Of a DNA stretch of 64,000 nt, positions 38,110 to 51,223 are shown piece after piece (position 1 is the first letter of the stretch; each line of letters starts with the position of its first letter). This DNA comes from Bettongia penicillata ogilbyi (lineage: Eukaryota; Chordata; Mammalia; Diprotodontia; Potoroidae). Under the pieces are notes generated by a model. The model did no database searches and was not told the DNA's origin. It saw only the letters and a list, made by a program, of their open reading frames with translations. The translations under genes and the position numbers were made by a program. Where the stretch lies: NCBI GenBank assembly GCA_023548195.1, contig JAJHZJ010000221.1:4262358-4326357 (forward strand). The letters run 5' to 3'.

Positions 38110-41100
38110 ACACACAGAAATATGTGTGTACATATATGTGTATACACACAGGACATATGGATATATACAGGAAAAATTGTAATTCATCAGCAGAGGGAAG
38201 GCTAAAAGGGGGTCTTATAGAAGATGGAATTTTAATTGGATTTTAGCTTGAAGAAAGCCAGGGAAGCTTGAAGATACGGAGGGAGAAGATTCCAGGTATG
38301 GGAGACAGCCAGTGAAGATGTCCAGAGTCAGGAGATGAAATGTCTTATTTGGGGAACATCCAGAAGACTGATGATACAGGATCACAAAGTACATGGAGGT
38401 GGGGAGTAAGTTTGTGGTTGTAAGGTGTAAGAAGACTGGAAAGGTGTTTGAAGAGAGTAGATGATGAAGTGCTTTGAATGTCTGTAAGCGCAAGAAAAGT
38501 GGAATTTTAGTTTTCTTTTTGGAGTTAGGTTTCCCAGGCTCAGGCTAAATTGCAAACATCTGAAGGCCCAATTTCCTTTGAACCTGGTAGTTCACAGCTG
38601 TGCTGAGTCACGTGGGTTATGATGCCTTCTGGCTCCAAGTCTATTAGTTGAAAACTATATTGTACTGGGAGGTTGATATTTTACTTTGGGGGTTTTGCTT
38701 ATGAAGACCTTTTGATTTCCTGGATAGGAATTTTGAGTAGCTAATAAAAGACACTCTGTAACTACTCAGATGTTGTTGGTGCTTCCCCCATTAGGGGATG
38801 TATGTAGATGGTTGTATTACTTTGTCAGACAGTTGGAGTCCTTTCTGTTGATCTTTGTGCTAATTTCTCTGTTTATATTTTCTGTTTGTATTTTCTCCAC
38901 ATTCAAGGTGTTAACCTTTCCCCTGAACTAGTGAATGACTCATATATGTTTAATTAAAGAAGGAGTGTTAATCCCTTTGAAGCTGTCTTTCCTTTAAAAA
39001 GCATATCAAAGAACCTACGCTAGCAAACCATCCTGAGTGTGCTTGCTAATACAACATCAAACAGAAGATTTTATATTTGATCCTGGAGATGATGAGAGCC
39101 TAGTAGAGTTTTTGCTGTGACAAACGATACATACGGTTTGTTTTTGGGGAGACACTTCCAATTTACCATCTGTTCTTATGTGGCTAAAGAGCTAAGAAGG
39201 GAAGTAAGAGAGCCTGGTAAGAGCTTCTCTTAGGAGCTCAGAACAGAACAGGGCCCGGTAGGTGGCTGTGTCAGGTATCCTGTGGGAATTACTTATACCT
39301 TTATCTTCTCTGTAAGCTGTCAAAGATCCCACCCGTAGAGTCACCCCAAGACCTGGGAGGTAACTTCCCAAATTCAGCAAATTGCTGTGTCCTGGATAGT
39401 AGCTTCTGAACCTTTCCTTAGACTCTCAGGCATGCTTACGTTAGAAAGACAGCAATCACAGCATTCTGACAGCTGACAAATTAGAATGGATTGAGAACGA
39501 GAGAGCTTAAATTGTTTGACCTGTCACAATGTTCTTATAGCTTGGAATTGGCTAACAGCCTCTTCATGCCATTCTTGGACTTCTCATTTCTCTTATCTCC
39601 ACATTTTTCATTCTCACCATCAGGAGGGGAGCCAGTCAGTCTCCCTTGTTTGCTACCAACAGGTTTTATGTTTATTTTTCAATCCACCACCACTTTGTGG
39701 CAGTTAAGACGTTTTATCGTTCAGCATAGAGCTTGTTGCTCCAGCCTTGCTTTGATTCTGAAGATCTATTGGTTTTGACATTCACTCTCCATTTCTTTAT
39801 TTTTCAGAAAAATTATACCACAACTTTGCAGTCTAATAAAATTCTGCAATGGTGTTGGCATTCAGCGCTCCCTTTAGAATGTACTTCTCATTTTGTAAGA
39901 ATCAGAAGTATGGTGGATGATGAAAGATTCCCAGAGTCTAGGATCTGGAGTTCCTGGAGCCAATGGGTGAAATTGGAGGGTAAGAAGACAAAGGTCTTTA
40001 AAACATAGTCTTCTAAAATTAGATGATTCACAGCCATATGGGTATTCACATTGACAAAACTAGAGGTTTCCATGGATCATTGCTCTAGATCTGGAAAGGA
40101 TCTTATTTTACAAAGAGGAAACTGAGGACCAAGGAAAGTGACTTGTCCAAGTTCCCACAGGTAGGAAATATCGCAAGTAGAACTGGATCACAATTGGGGT
40201 CAAAACACTTTACAAACAGTGAAGCACCACATAAAAGTGAATTGTTAGTTTTGACATTTTTGTTTTAATTGATGATGTTATTATTATCATTCTGTTTCTT
40301 CTGTGTGTTAGTAAGGGACCTCCAAAGCCCTACCTATGCCCAAGTCTTTCACCCACCATTAAAGCCATTTCTTTGGGTTATGGCAATTTATCTTTAGGAG
40401 AACTAAGAGGTAAGTGTTATCTAGGAAAAACAAAACATGAACACATTAACACCCTAACGGGGTTAGTTTATTAAGCGAATTCACTTCAGAAAGTTGGACC
40501 TTGAAGGAATAAAGTCCATCCATACACATTTCGATAGGGCAGTGTTGCTGGAGTTTTGGGGAAAAGTCTGTTGGATAGAATGGTTGTCTGAGAAGCAAAG
40601 GGAAATCAGTTAGGAGGGGAACAGATGGGAGAGGGCTCGAACAACGTGAAGAAGATTCCAGTTGCTGGTTACCTGGAGCCAGAAGCAGCGTAGTCTGCTT
40701 CGCACTTTGCTAGGGCCCAGCTCTGGACAGCTGTGTATCAGTAGCCACTGCAGAAACCTGACACCTGATCATTTTAAGAGCTCTCTTGAACTCACTAATA
40801 TAATGTATCCAAATATATAACAACTTTCATAACTTGGATATATTCATTCTGTTGGTTTTCCAGGTTTTTTCCCACACCCTTTAATAGTTTAAACAACATC
40901 CTTTCCTGTAACGGGTAACTTGCTTCTTATAAACAGGAAACAGCTGGCCCAGAAAGTCAGTGATAGGTTTAGGGTTGCTTTGTCATCCTCTGAGGAATTT
41001 CATATATCTGGTTAATGAGAAGAGAGATCATATGGTTTCAAAATCTTTTTTAAAAATTATGGTTTTCAGTTGTCATTGACTCCTAACTTCTATACCTTTG

Positions 41101-41616
41101 CAGAGGTGTGTTGTTCCTGGGTATAGAACAGTATATGTGTCACATTTTTGACATATCAAATAATAATTTTGCTGACTTCCCCCTTCCTCCGAAATTCTTT
41201 ATTGTAAGGTGTAGCTCTTTGGCAGGGAAAAGGAGGAATGATTCAGAGGGAAATCTAGGTGATGTAAAAACAAAAGATAACAATAAAAATCTATGAGAAG
41301 TTATGCTAAGTTTCTTTGACACAAATAACCTGATAATTTAAAGCTATGTGATAGTAGGACCAACATCTTAAAAGTATTATATTAAAATTCTCATCTAAGT
41401 CTTATCAACAGAATTGAGGATTGTCATAAAGAGTAATGATGCTATTACTAGCACAGTTTCAGCTGCATTTGCCTTTTTTTTTTACTGGAAAATTTTTGCC
41501 AGCCTACCATTCTAGAAATGTTTTAATCAGCAAACATTTATTAAGTACTCTGCGAGTTCTAGGCACTGTGGTAAAATAAAAGAAGTCCCTGCACCTTAAA
41601 TAACTTACATTCTAAT

Positions 41617-41677
<61 letters not shown>

Positions 41678-44600
41678 CTATGTTTTACATTAGAACATAT
41701 AAGATAAATACAGAGTAGACAGAAAGCAGCCTTTTTGGGGATGGCAGGAGTAGGTAAGGGAACCAGGAAAGGGCCCCTGGAAGAGTTCTGGCACGCTAAC
41801 TTGAGATGAGACTTAAATGAACCATGGATTCTCTGAGGAATAGTTGAAGAGAACATTCTAGGTATGAAGAGCTGCCAGTGCCAAGTCTCAAAGGCAGGAG
41901 ATGGATCCTCGTTTGTGAGGAAAAGCCAAAAGCATGACTGAACCCTAGAGCCTGTGGAGAGGTAGAAAGGGCCCAGGCTGTGAAGAGCCTTAGACACCAA
42001 ACAAAGGGACTCTGTTTGATCTTGGAGGGGATAAGGAGCACTGGAATTTATAGAGCAAGCTACTATTAGGACCAAACCTTTGCTTTAGAAAAATCTTATT
42101 TAGCAAATGAGTTGGAGAATGGATTGGCATGGGGAGACATGGAAGGCAGGAAGATGAGTTAAAAACTATTACAGGAGTCCATGGAAAGGGGATGAGGGTC
42201 TAAATTGGGCAGCCAGGTGGTTCAGTGGATAGAGTGTCAGGTCTGGAGTCAAAAAGACTCATCTTTCTGTGTTCAAATCTGGCTTCAGATGCTTATTAGC
42301 CGTGCGATCCTGGGCAAGTCACTTTGCCCTATCTGTCTCCATTTCTTGATCTATAAAATGAGTTAGAAAAAAATTGGCAAAGCACTCCAGGATCTCTGCC
42401 AAGGAAACTCTAAATGACTTACAAAGAGGTGATCACAACTGAAACAACTCAACAACAAGGGCATGAATTAGAGTGACAGCTACGTGAGTAGAAAACAACA
42501 GACATGTATGATAGGTATTGCTGCAAAAGAAATTACAAGGTTTGGTATCGGGTTTGAGTATGACTGATGTTTAGAACCTAGGTAACTGGAAAGATGGTAG
42601 TGTCCTCAAGAGTAGGGAAGTTTAGAAGAGGGAAAGGTTTAGAGGAAAGAGTGTTTTGGACAGATTGAGCTTCAGATGTCTACGGAACATCTAGTTCAAA
42701 GTGTCCAAAAGACAGTTGATGATTCAGCCCTGAAACTCAGGAGACAGACTAAGGTTGGATATATACACCTGAAAATCACCTGCATAGAGGGAATAATTGA
42801 ACCCAAAGGAGCAAATGAGATAATTAAGAGAAAACAAAAGAATGGAGTCCAGGAAATAACTTTGGTGTCTACCCACTGGAAATGGGTATGGCTTAGCTGA
42901 AGATGAAATAAGAGATGGGGAAGTAGTCAGATTTGAAGAAAGAGAACTAGAAGTCCCAAAACCCCAGAAGGGAGAGAGTGTCCATCCATAAGAGGTCATC
43001 AGCAATGTCAGGGGCAACATAGTGGTAAAGAAAAATGAAATTCAAGAAGAGACCATCTGATTTGATGATGAAGAACTCATAATAACTTTGGAAAGGTGAT
43101 TTCAACTGAGAACAGAGGATTTTGAAGAACATAAACAAAAAGGAAGTGGAGGCTCTAACTGTAATTTGGTTTTGTTTTCAAAGAATTTAGGTGAAATGGA
43201 GAAAGGAAATATGGGATGGAATCTTGGAGACTTGATAAGATTTAGTGATGGTTTGTTAAGGATGATTCAGACAAACTTGGGTTTGTTTGGAGACAATTGG
43301 AAAGGAGTTGAAGACAAGGAGAGATATGGAGTAAAGGAGTGGTGGGGTACAGTGTCAGAGGTATAATACACAACTGGACACTTGGAAATGATCCAGTACA
43401 ACTTCCTGCTTTCTCCCTTGCACTATTAAATTTTTTTTTTCTAAATTTATCTACCACTTTTTTTTTTAATTTTCTCTTCCTCTTCCCCATCCTTTGAGTT
43501 TCAGAGTAGTTCTCTACAATGCCTTGAATTCTTTGCTTTAATTGCTAAAATTCCATGTCCACTTGAACTTGGTCTAAAACTACAGCAGATCACGTCACTA
43601 GAGCAGGGGCTGTTCACCTTGCTTGTGAATCATGGATCCATCTAACAGTTTGGTGAAGCTTATTTTAAATTCATAAAAATAAAATACATAAGATTACAAA
43701 GGAAACTAAAGATGTAATTTTTATTTCCTATAGAAGTTCACAGATTTCTTGAAATCTATCCCTGGATTCAACTCCAAGTTTAGGAACCCTGCTCTAGAAA
43801 GAGCAGCATTTCTTGAATGGGGATTATAAAAAAAACTCCAATGGAGGCAGAAAACAGAACTTCAAACAGTTGAGTAGTAGAGGCAGCCTGTACATTAGAA
43901 CAATTTCCTCACTATTTGTGTAACCACCTAGCCCATCTTCATTCTAAACGCCTTATTGCAATATCACCATTATTGACTATTTTGCTCTTCCTATTTATCT
44001 CTCTTGACTCCAATTTAATAAATGTTTATTAAGCCTCCCTCCTGAAAGAATAAAAAATGCTCATTACACAGGAGAGAGACAGGAAACCTTGGGGTTTGGA
44101 AGACGTTGTCTCTAACATGTACTGATTATGTTGACCATGGTCAAATCCTTTAACCAGAAACTATAGATGGGACTGACCTTGGAGTCAGAAGCACTTGAGT
44201 TTAAATCCTGCCTCATATACTTTCTAGCTGTGTGACATTGGTCAGCTGACTTAACCTCTCTGCCTTAGATTTTTTCATCTCTAAAATGGGAATAATATGT
44301 GTGAAGTGCTTTGCAAACTTTAAGGTGCATAATCTATTGCACCTATTATTTAACCCATTGGCAACACAGGCAAATCTCTAAGACTACACATTACAGAAAA
44401 GGGGGTAATCTGCATGAAGAGGGAGTTTTCTCATCTATAGTTTATTATATTGATGACATCACAGGTAGAGAACCCCTCTCCTTCCCTAGTTCCTGAAATA
44501 TATGTTAAATACCTCATTATTTCCCTTAGATGTCCGGCTAAAGTAAAATGCTTTTATAGTTAAAATATTAACTTACAGGTCTTGAGCATCTACTTTCATC

Positions 44601-47600
44601 TGGGAAGTTAGAACAGAGTTTTGAAGTTTATACATACTTAAATCAGAGTGTAAAGATTTCAGCTATATTTTAAAAGATGCATTTTAAAAGGTCAGTTTTG
44701 AATAATCTTTCATCCTCAATTTTAGGTCTATTCTAGGGAAATCATATCATCATTAATTCATTGTTACAATATTTTTGATCCTCCTCATCTTTAAAACATA
44801 TGATCAGCACAGTTGTACTTCTGGAAGGCTGTAGAAAACACATCATCAATATTGCTAGGAAACAGTCACTCAGCTATATTTATTAAGCACTTTCTATGGG
44901 CCCAGTTAAGCACCGTGCTAAATGCTTTGTCAAAAAAGGTTTACATGAATCCAACCTGTACATTCTGTCTGCTTCTGCTGACCTCATCTTGTCTATCACA
45001 ACAGAACTCAGGCCACTATAGACCATTGGATAAATGTACATCATTTCCCAAACACTCATTATTGCATATAGGTGCCAGATAGCTACTAACAGCTGTTGCT
45101 CATGATGCACACGACTTATTGGGGATGGGATATTGCGGATGGCTGCCTGGCTCAGTCGATAGAATGCTGAACCTGAGTTCAAATCCTGACTCAGACACTT
45201 GCTAACTGGGAATCCTGGACAGGTTACTTGACCACTGTGTGCTTCAGTTTACCCATCTATAAGAATGGGAATAATAGTAGCAGCTACCTTTCAGGGTGAA
45301 GTTCAAATGGGATAATATTTGTAAAGCACTTTGTAAATCTTAGAGTGTCATATAAATTCTATGGCAAATATTTTTATAATTACTATTTTTACATGGGAGC
45401 ATAATGTTGGTGAATTAGAACTTTCCCCCATTCTCCCTTTTCAAACTTGACAGACGGCCCACCACAGTGGTAAATGTTTAATTTATAAAGCATTTATTCT
45501 GTTGATATAAAAAGGGACCAGATGTGAAAATCTTAGAAGACCTGGGTTTCAATCCTGACTCTGACTGGTGGTGAGGCTGACAAGTTCCTTTTCTTCTCTG
45601 AGCCTCAGTTACCTTATACTAAAAATGGAGATAATAATTTGTATAATAATCATTTGTGGTGAGAGCATCTGTGTTGCAGTTTTATAGAGTTCTAGGAAGA
45701 AGTGTGGGCCCTCACTGTAATCACACAATGCACAAGAGATTCTGACTTGTGGATTTTTTTGCGGTGTTTTGTAGGGCAGGACTCCTCAGGCCTATTTGTC
45801 ATTTTCCCTACTGATATCATGTATGCTGAAGAAGGTTCCAATGTCACCTTTTGCTGCATTTCCAGAGCGGATGATGAGAAAATAAAGTTTTTTTATGAAA
45901 ACAGATCTATACAGGGAATAAAACTGAGCCCCCGTACGACAATGTTTGAAGTGAATAATGTTTCGTTTGTTAGAAAACATGGGTCAAATGCATTTTGTCA
46001 GCTGAACTCTGATGTCGAAGGTGTTGTCCTGTATGTAGGAGGTAAGGACTTGAACTTCAATCGTTTCTTTTTTCTCCTGTTCAGTGAAATATATTATTAT
46101 AACCATTTTTCCAAAGAGATGTATATATAGATATATAATATGTGTGTATATATGTATATATAATATCCATGAATAGCCTTGATATGCCATAATGTCCCTC
46201 ACTAAGATTAACCTTTAGAAGATTTTTAGAAAGATGTCTTAGAGTGATACATCAAAGTTACTCCAAAGTCATGTTGATGCTTTAAAAACCAGCACTATAA
46301 AGACATAAAAACTATAGGTCCTGCTATTGGTCAACCCCACCTGGTTCCTGTAATACTTACCATTTATTTCTACTCACTCAGAAGTAACGCAGGGCTCAGA
46401 AAAGTGGCCAAAGAGAGAAATGGAATCTTAGGCTGGAGAGTATCTTGGAATAATATGTCCTTCCTTCAGTAGTTAGGATGTTTATCATCCATGTGAAGAT
46501 CACTCATGATTCAGTATGTCCATCCCTCCCCAACTCCCAAAGGCAAAATCAGAATGTTATAGCGTCCTGAGGCACATTTCAATTCTTAGTGATTCTCTTT
46601 AGCTGAGAAACATATTAACATGCTTTACAAAAGCCTGTAGAAAATACACTAAGTGCACTTAACCCTAAGAAATTGCTTAATCAGGGGCTACTAGATAACA
46701 AAGTGGTTAGAGCACTGGCCCTGGAGTCAGGAGAACCTGAGTTCAAATCTGCCCTCAGATACTTAACTAGGTATGTGACCCTAGCAAGTCACTTAACCCT
46801 GATTGTCTCCAAATATGTTTTTAAGGTGCTTAGTCAAATCAAGCTTGCACAGCCCTAACTTGGGACACTACTTGCCTGTGATTACCGTGTACTCCCTAAT
46901 AACTCACAGATTCAGAATTCTTCTTTACAAACATTCTCCAAGACGGGTTGTATAGATTTTGCTTGAAGACCTCTAGTAACAATAAATCTTCTTCCTTCCT
47001 GGGTAGCACATTTCACCTTTTTTACATCTAGTTGCTTGGATGTTTCCCCTTTCATTTGTTCTAAATCTGCCTCTTTGCAAATCCTACCTACTGGTACTAA
47101 TCCTACACCCTGGGATCAAGGGAACACCCTGAAGACAGTCACGATGTCTTTCTCTAAGTCCTGTCTTCTCCAGACTGGATGTCCTCATTCCTTTAACTGA
47201 TTTTCATATCATGTGAACCCTGGTCCCTTTGCCCCTAGCTCAGTCAGTCATCTACAAGGCCACTAGACCAATGAGGCACCATTTTGAGGGTACGCAAGCT
47301 TGCAGATGCCAGATTACTCACAATGTTTCATGCAACTTATGTGGTGTTGTGTGAGCACTGTATAAGCCAGCAGCTTTGCACTATTTTAGTTTCATGAGCC
47401 CCACAACTACCACTACCACTATATTCTTCACCCCTACTATAGTTTCTGTGCCACCATTTCTTTACTCTCCATCTATTAAGGGTCAATAAGAAGTCCTTAC
47501 TGGAGTTGGGATGTGAGTTTCCTCTCCCCCCACCATCTTGGGGTAACTGAGCAAGTGATTTCATTTCTCTGAGCTTCAGCTTATTCATAGCAAAATGAGA

Positions 47601-50600
47601 ATGTTAACATTTGATGTTTTGTAACTGCAAACATACTCCAACATTATCTTTTTGACTGAGATAAACAGCATTATTTTAGAGGTAGAGTAAGACCTGAAAA
47701 TGACCGGGGTGAAAAAAACCCAACAAAAAGTGAGTTTCCAAAATGGCCACCACATTATTCTATTTGAAAGAAATCTCTCAACAGACAATAGACTAATTAG
47801 ACTGCAAAATCTGCAGGTAATTCCCCATTATCTTAAGACTATCATTCTCAGACCACCTTCTACATCCTTTTTTCTCAGACCAATAGAGATCTTTTCCTTG
47901 CCTTCACTGGTGAACTTGGGCAAAGGGGTTGGGGCTGAGGTTGAGTCTTCGGGGCCATCTTCCTCTAGCACCATATGGTATCCAAGGCTGAGGTGGTGTG
48001 ACTTTGGAAGAGGCCCCAGAATTCAGTCAGATGGAGGAAGGGGAGCAGGAGGAATCATGATAATAATGCTTGCTCTACTTGTTCTGTTTATGCATTTTCT
48101 CATCTTTCTCCACTATTCCTGGGGAAAGGAATTTGCAGAAAGTACATCAAGGCCAGGAAGTAGGTGGCATGGGTATCTCATCTTCTGTCCCAAATCCAAA
48201 ACATTGCTAGGAAGAAAACTGAATTCCCTGGGAATCCCCCTAGTGAAAGAGAGAAGATAGTGGAGGATGCATAAGATCAGTTAATGTTGGGTGGACAGAG
48301 TTAGAACTTTCAGGATACCTAGGGGTATACAGGTATATATAGGGATATATAACCCCCAAGAGAGTCTATCCCTGACTGCCCTGCTGTGGGGGTCCAACAT
48401 GCTCTGCTACTGTGGTTTTTTCTACTCCTGTGGCTGAAATCCTTCTTCCCCTACTTTCCTCCCAGCACCTACCTCCTAGTCCCATCCCTCTGTACTCCGA
48501 TATTCTTATTTTAAAACACTATGGGAAATGAGCTATGTTATGATATCATTTTGGACAGTATTATATGTAAATTTTTACTTCAAAGCTCGCCTTTGCTTCT
48601 TTTGTAATAGATACGTTGATAAATTCTGGGCTTGGCTTTACAGACACATTACCATTCCTTCTTTAACATTTCTTCCTCAGGGCTACACTTACATATCTCA
48701 TTATGGCTCTGTCCTTTCATTCTGTTTGTCCTCACCAGAAGGCCATCATCTCCTAGGATCCACATGTGGTTTTATCTTGGGTTGCTGGGCTACATTCAGC
48801 ATTTATAACTTTCACTTCCTCACCTCCAAAGGATTTCCAAGAGTCTAGGGCTGCATGTTTATAATTGCAACTAAAAAAAACTAACTTTCCAGGAGACTTA
48901 AGATGAGGTAAAGTCCAAACTTGCCCTTCCCTCAGTTTCTCACTGACATTACCTTCAGGTGTGGGGAATCTGCAGCCTCAATCAAGGTCACCAATTCCCA
49001 CCCCCATCCTAGTCTCTTAACATGGGTTATATTAAATCACTGATGAATAATGAGATTCTCACTGTCAGTAGAAGTAAATTGTGTTGTCTTGGGAGTTCAC
49101 CAAGGTTAGGTACGTTCAACCAAACTAGGAAGATTTAAAGGACGATTCAGACCACTTAGTATACCTGCTGTCCAAGGACCAGCTTAGTCAAATAAGGAGA
49201 AGCCTGTCTTCAGTGGGCTGGTTGTTTAGGGATGAGTTCTTCATCCATGGCAAAGAATAGAGGGAAGGAAAAATACAGTTGTACAGTAGTTCGTGCTTAC
49301 CAAATTCAATATCTGTAGGATCTCATTGGAGCCTCATAACTCTGTGAGGTAGATAGGGTAGGTGGTATTATCCTCTCATTTTACAGATGAGGAAACTGAG
49401 ATCTAGAAAGGCCAAATAATATACCCAGGGTCATGTAGCTAGGCGTGCACAGAGCTAGGACTTTAAGCCAGGTCTGGGGATTTTCCACATTTACTACGCT
49501 ACTTCTGCTCATAGCTTAGGATGGGTAGTCACCCATATTTTCTACATAGAGAGTCGTCATAGGAATATGGTAGAGATTGGACCTGGAATGGCGGACAACG
49601 TGTGATCGCCACCTATGGTCATTAATGAATTGATGGCTAATGGGATCACCCTGCATTCCAGGAGGCTGATTTGCTCTCATTCAATTTCAAGAAACTTAAA
49701 TGTCTAGGTCTGCCCACTGTAAATATGATTAATAACACAATGTTCATGTCCCTGTGTTTAGAGGCTTCAACCTTAGTTTTGCCAACAGCTTTTGTTTATG
49801 TTCATAGTACTTGAAGAGCCCAAGGACTTTTCTTGTCAAACTCGGGACTTACAAACCTTGAACTGTACCTGGGATCCAGGAAGAGACACGTTATTGCCGG
49901 AGAATCTTCCAAGCCGCTACAGTTTATTTGAATGGCAAGTCATGTTTTCTGGTTGAAGCTTGGTAGTATTCCAGCCTTCCCTGTGCAGGATGTAAAGCCA
50001 AAAGCTTCCCTGAGATGTTACAGAAAACTGAAACAAATATGTCAAATTGCCGGCCTTTAAAGGGTTACTGGTTTACCCTGGCTCTGACCAAAGTTTTGCT
50101 AAATCTAATGAGTTAGAAAGAAAAGTTGCAGATCCCAGTGTGAAAATGCAATCTGATTCATGACTTAGGCCTACTTAATTTCCTACTTTCCTTATAGTGG
50201 CGTGATGTTTACATTATAGAGCTCTCTAAAATCTATGTAGTACTTTGTATCTATTGTTTCATTTGATTCCCACAGTCATTTTGTGGGATTGGTACCGCAG
50301 ACGTCTCCATTTTTGCTAATGACAAAATTGAGAATCATAAAGATTGAGTCATTTCCCAAGGTTACAAATGTGACAGCTAGGACTCAAACCTAGAACTTCT
50401 TATTCTAAGTCTGGTGATCTATGTGAAAGTTACACAGTTCTTGGGCCAATGGAAATTAAGGGAAGTCCTAACTATCCAGAGGAAGAAACAGGAGGCACCT
50501 TATTGTTAAATAACTGGCAGTTATATAGTGCTTTAAGATTTACAAGATGCTTAACAATCATCTCATTTGTTCCTTGCAACAACCCAGGGCTATTGTTAGC

Positions 50601-51141
50601 CTTATTTTACAGATGAGGAAACTGAGGCAGACAGAGGTTAAAGGATAGGGTCATAGAGCTAGTGTCTGGTGTAGGATTTGAATTCAGTTCTTCCTGATTG
50701 CAGGCCCAGTGCTCTGTCCACTGTACCACTTTGTTACCTCTGTAAGAATGTAAAATTTACAAAAATCAAGTTGTTTAAATTCTATTTTTATTGTCCATAA
50801 TTTTCAGTGGGGGAACAAGTGGACATCTACTATTCCCAGTAATATAACATGGAACATTCTGGATATGCTCCCTAGGCAGGAACAGGTCTGTTTTTTACCA
50901 AAATTATATTATTGTAACTATTTGTTTGTTTGTTTTAAAGGTTTTCCCAGAAAAATATTGATTGTGTTCACAGAAATTGGTGTACCTGGCAACTGGCCCC
51001 AGACATGCAGGACACGTATAACTTCACCCTGATGGCTGAAAATAAAATAGGAAAGAGAAGAACAAGCATTTCCTTCAATGTGACCCAACAAGGTGAAAAT
51101 GTGGATAGCAAAGTAAACTATATGATCATGTGATCTCTCTC

Positions 51142-51223
<82 letters not shown>

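Larger units (their letters stand above)
30255..39807 (+). other. OSMR: OSMR intron 3 (9.6 kb)
   Basis: It holds antisense L2 (31085-31900), sense L2 (31975-32365), L3/CR1 (32750-33050, 34270-34800), a full MAR1-like SINE (33952-34270), half a palindromic MITE (36172-36300), antisense L1 split by a 624-base block (36795-37985), and antisense L2 split by a roughly 575-base block (38170-39125). Stretches 30350-31080, 33060-33950, 35050-36030, 36320-36790 and 39130-39800 show nothing recognised. Confidence 0.55.
41525..43340 (-). mobile_element. L2 LINE, longest copy, with a SINE inside
   Basis: From TTTATTAAGTACTCTGCG through GAACCCTAGAGCCTGTGG and TTGATCTTGGAGGGGATAAG, then on to GAGCTTCAGATGTCTACGG and AAAATCACCTGCATAGAGG, the antisense L2 order is kept for 1.8 kb. 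The minus strand of this part corresponds to the L2 reverse transcriptase and 3' region, with many stops. A SINE interrupts it at 42208-42460. Confidence 0.75.
39980..45774 (+). other. OSMR: OSMR intron 4 (5.8 kb)
   Basis: A long antisense L2 (41525-43340) with a SINE inside it dominates the intron. It is followed by a hAT-type MITE (43604-43791) and tRNA-derived SINEs (44155-44345, 45136-45390, 45490-45640). Stretch 40205-41520 shows nothing recognised. Confidence 0.55.
46042..49807 (+). other. OSMR: OSMR intron 5 (3.8 kb)
   Basis: It contains a MAR1-like SINE head (46675-46815), an antisense L3/CR1-type fragment (46925-47240) and an antisense MIR (49290-49520). An open frame of 186 codons at 47700-48260 lacks recognisable homology. 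The parts at 46180-46660 and 47250-49280 are otherwise featureless. Confidence 0.55.

Noticed and set aside
49935..49940. GT donor at 49939 for exon 6
   Set aside because: It would join exon 7 in a frame reading into a stop within seven codons and would lose the conserved FSQKN and cysteine residues.
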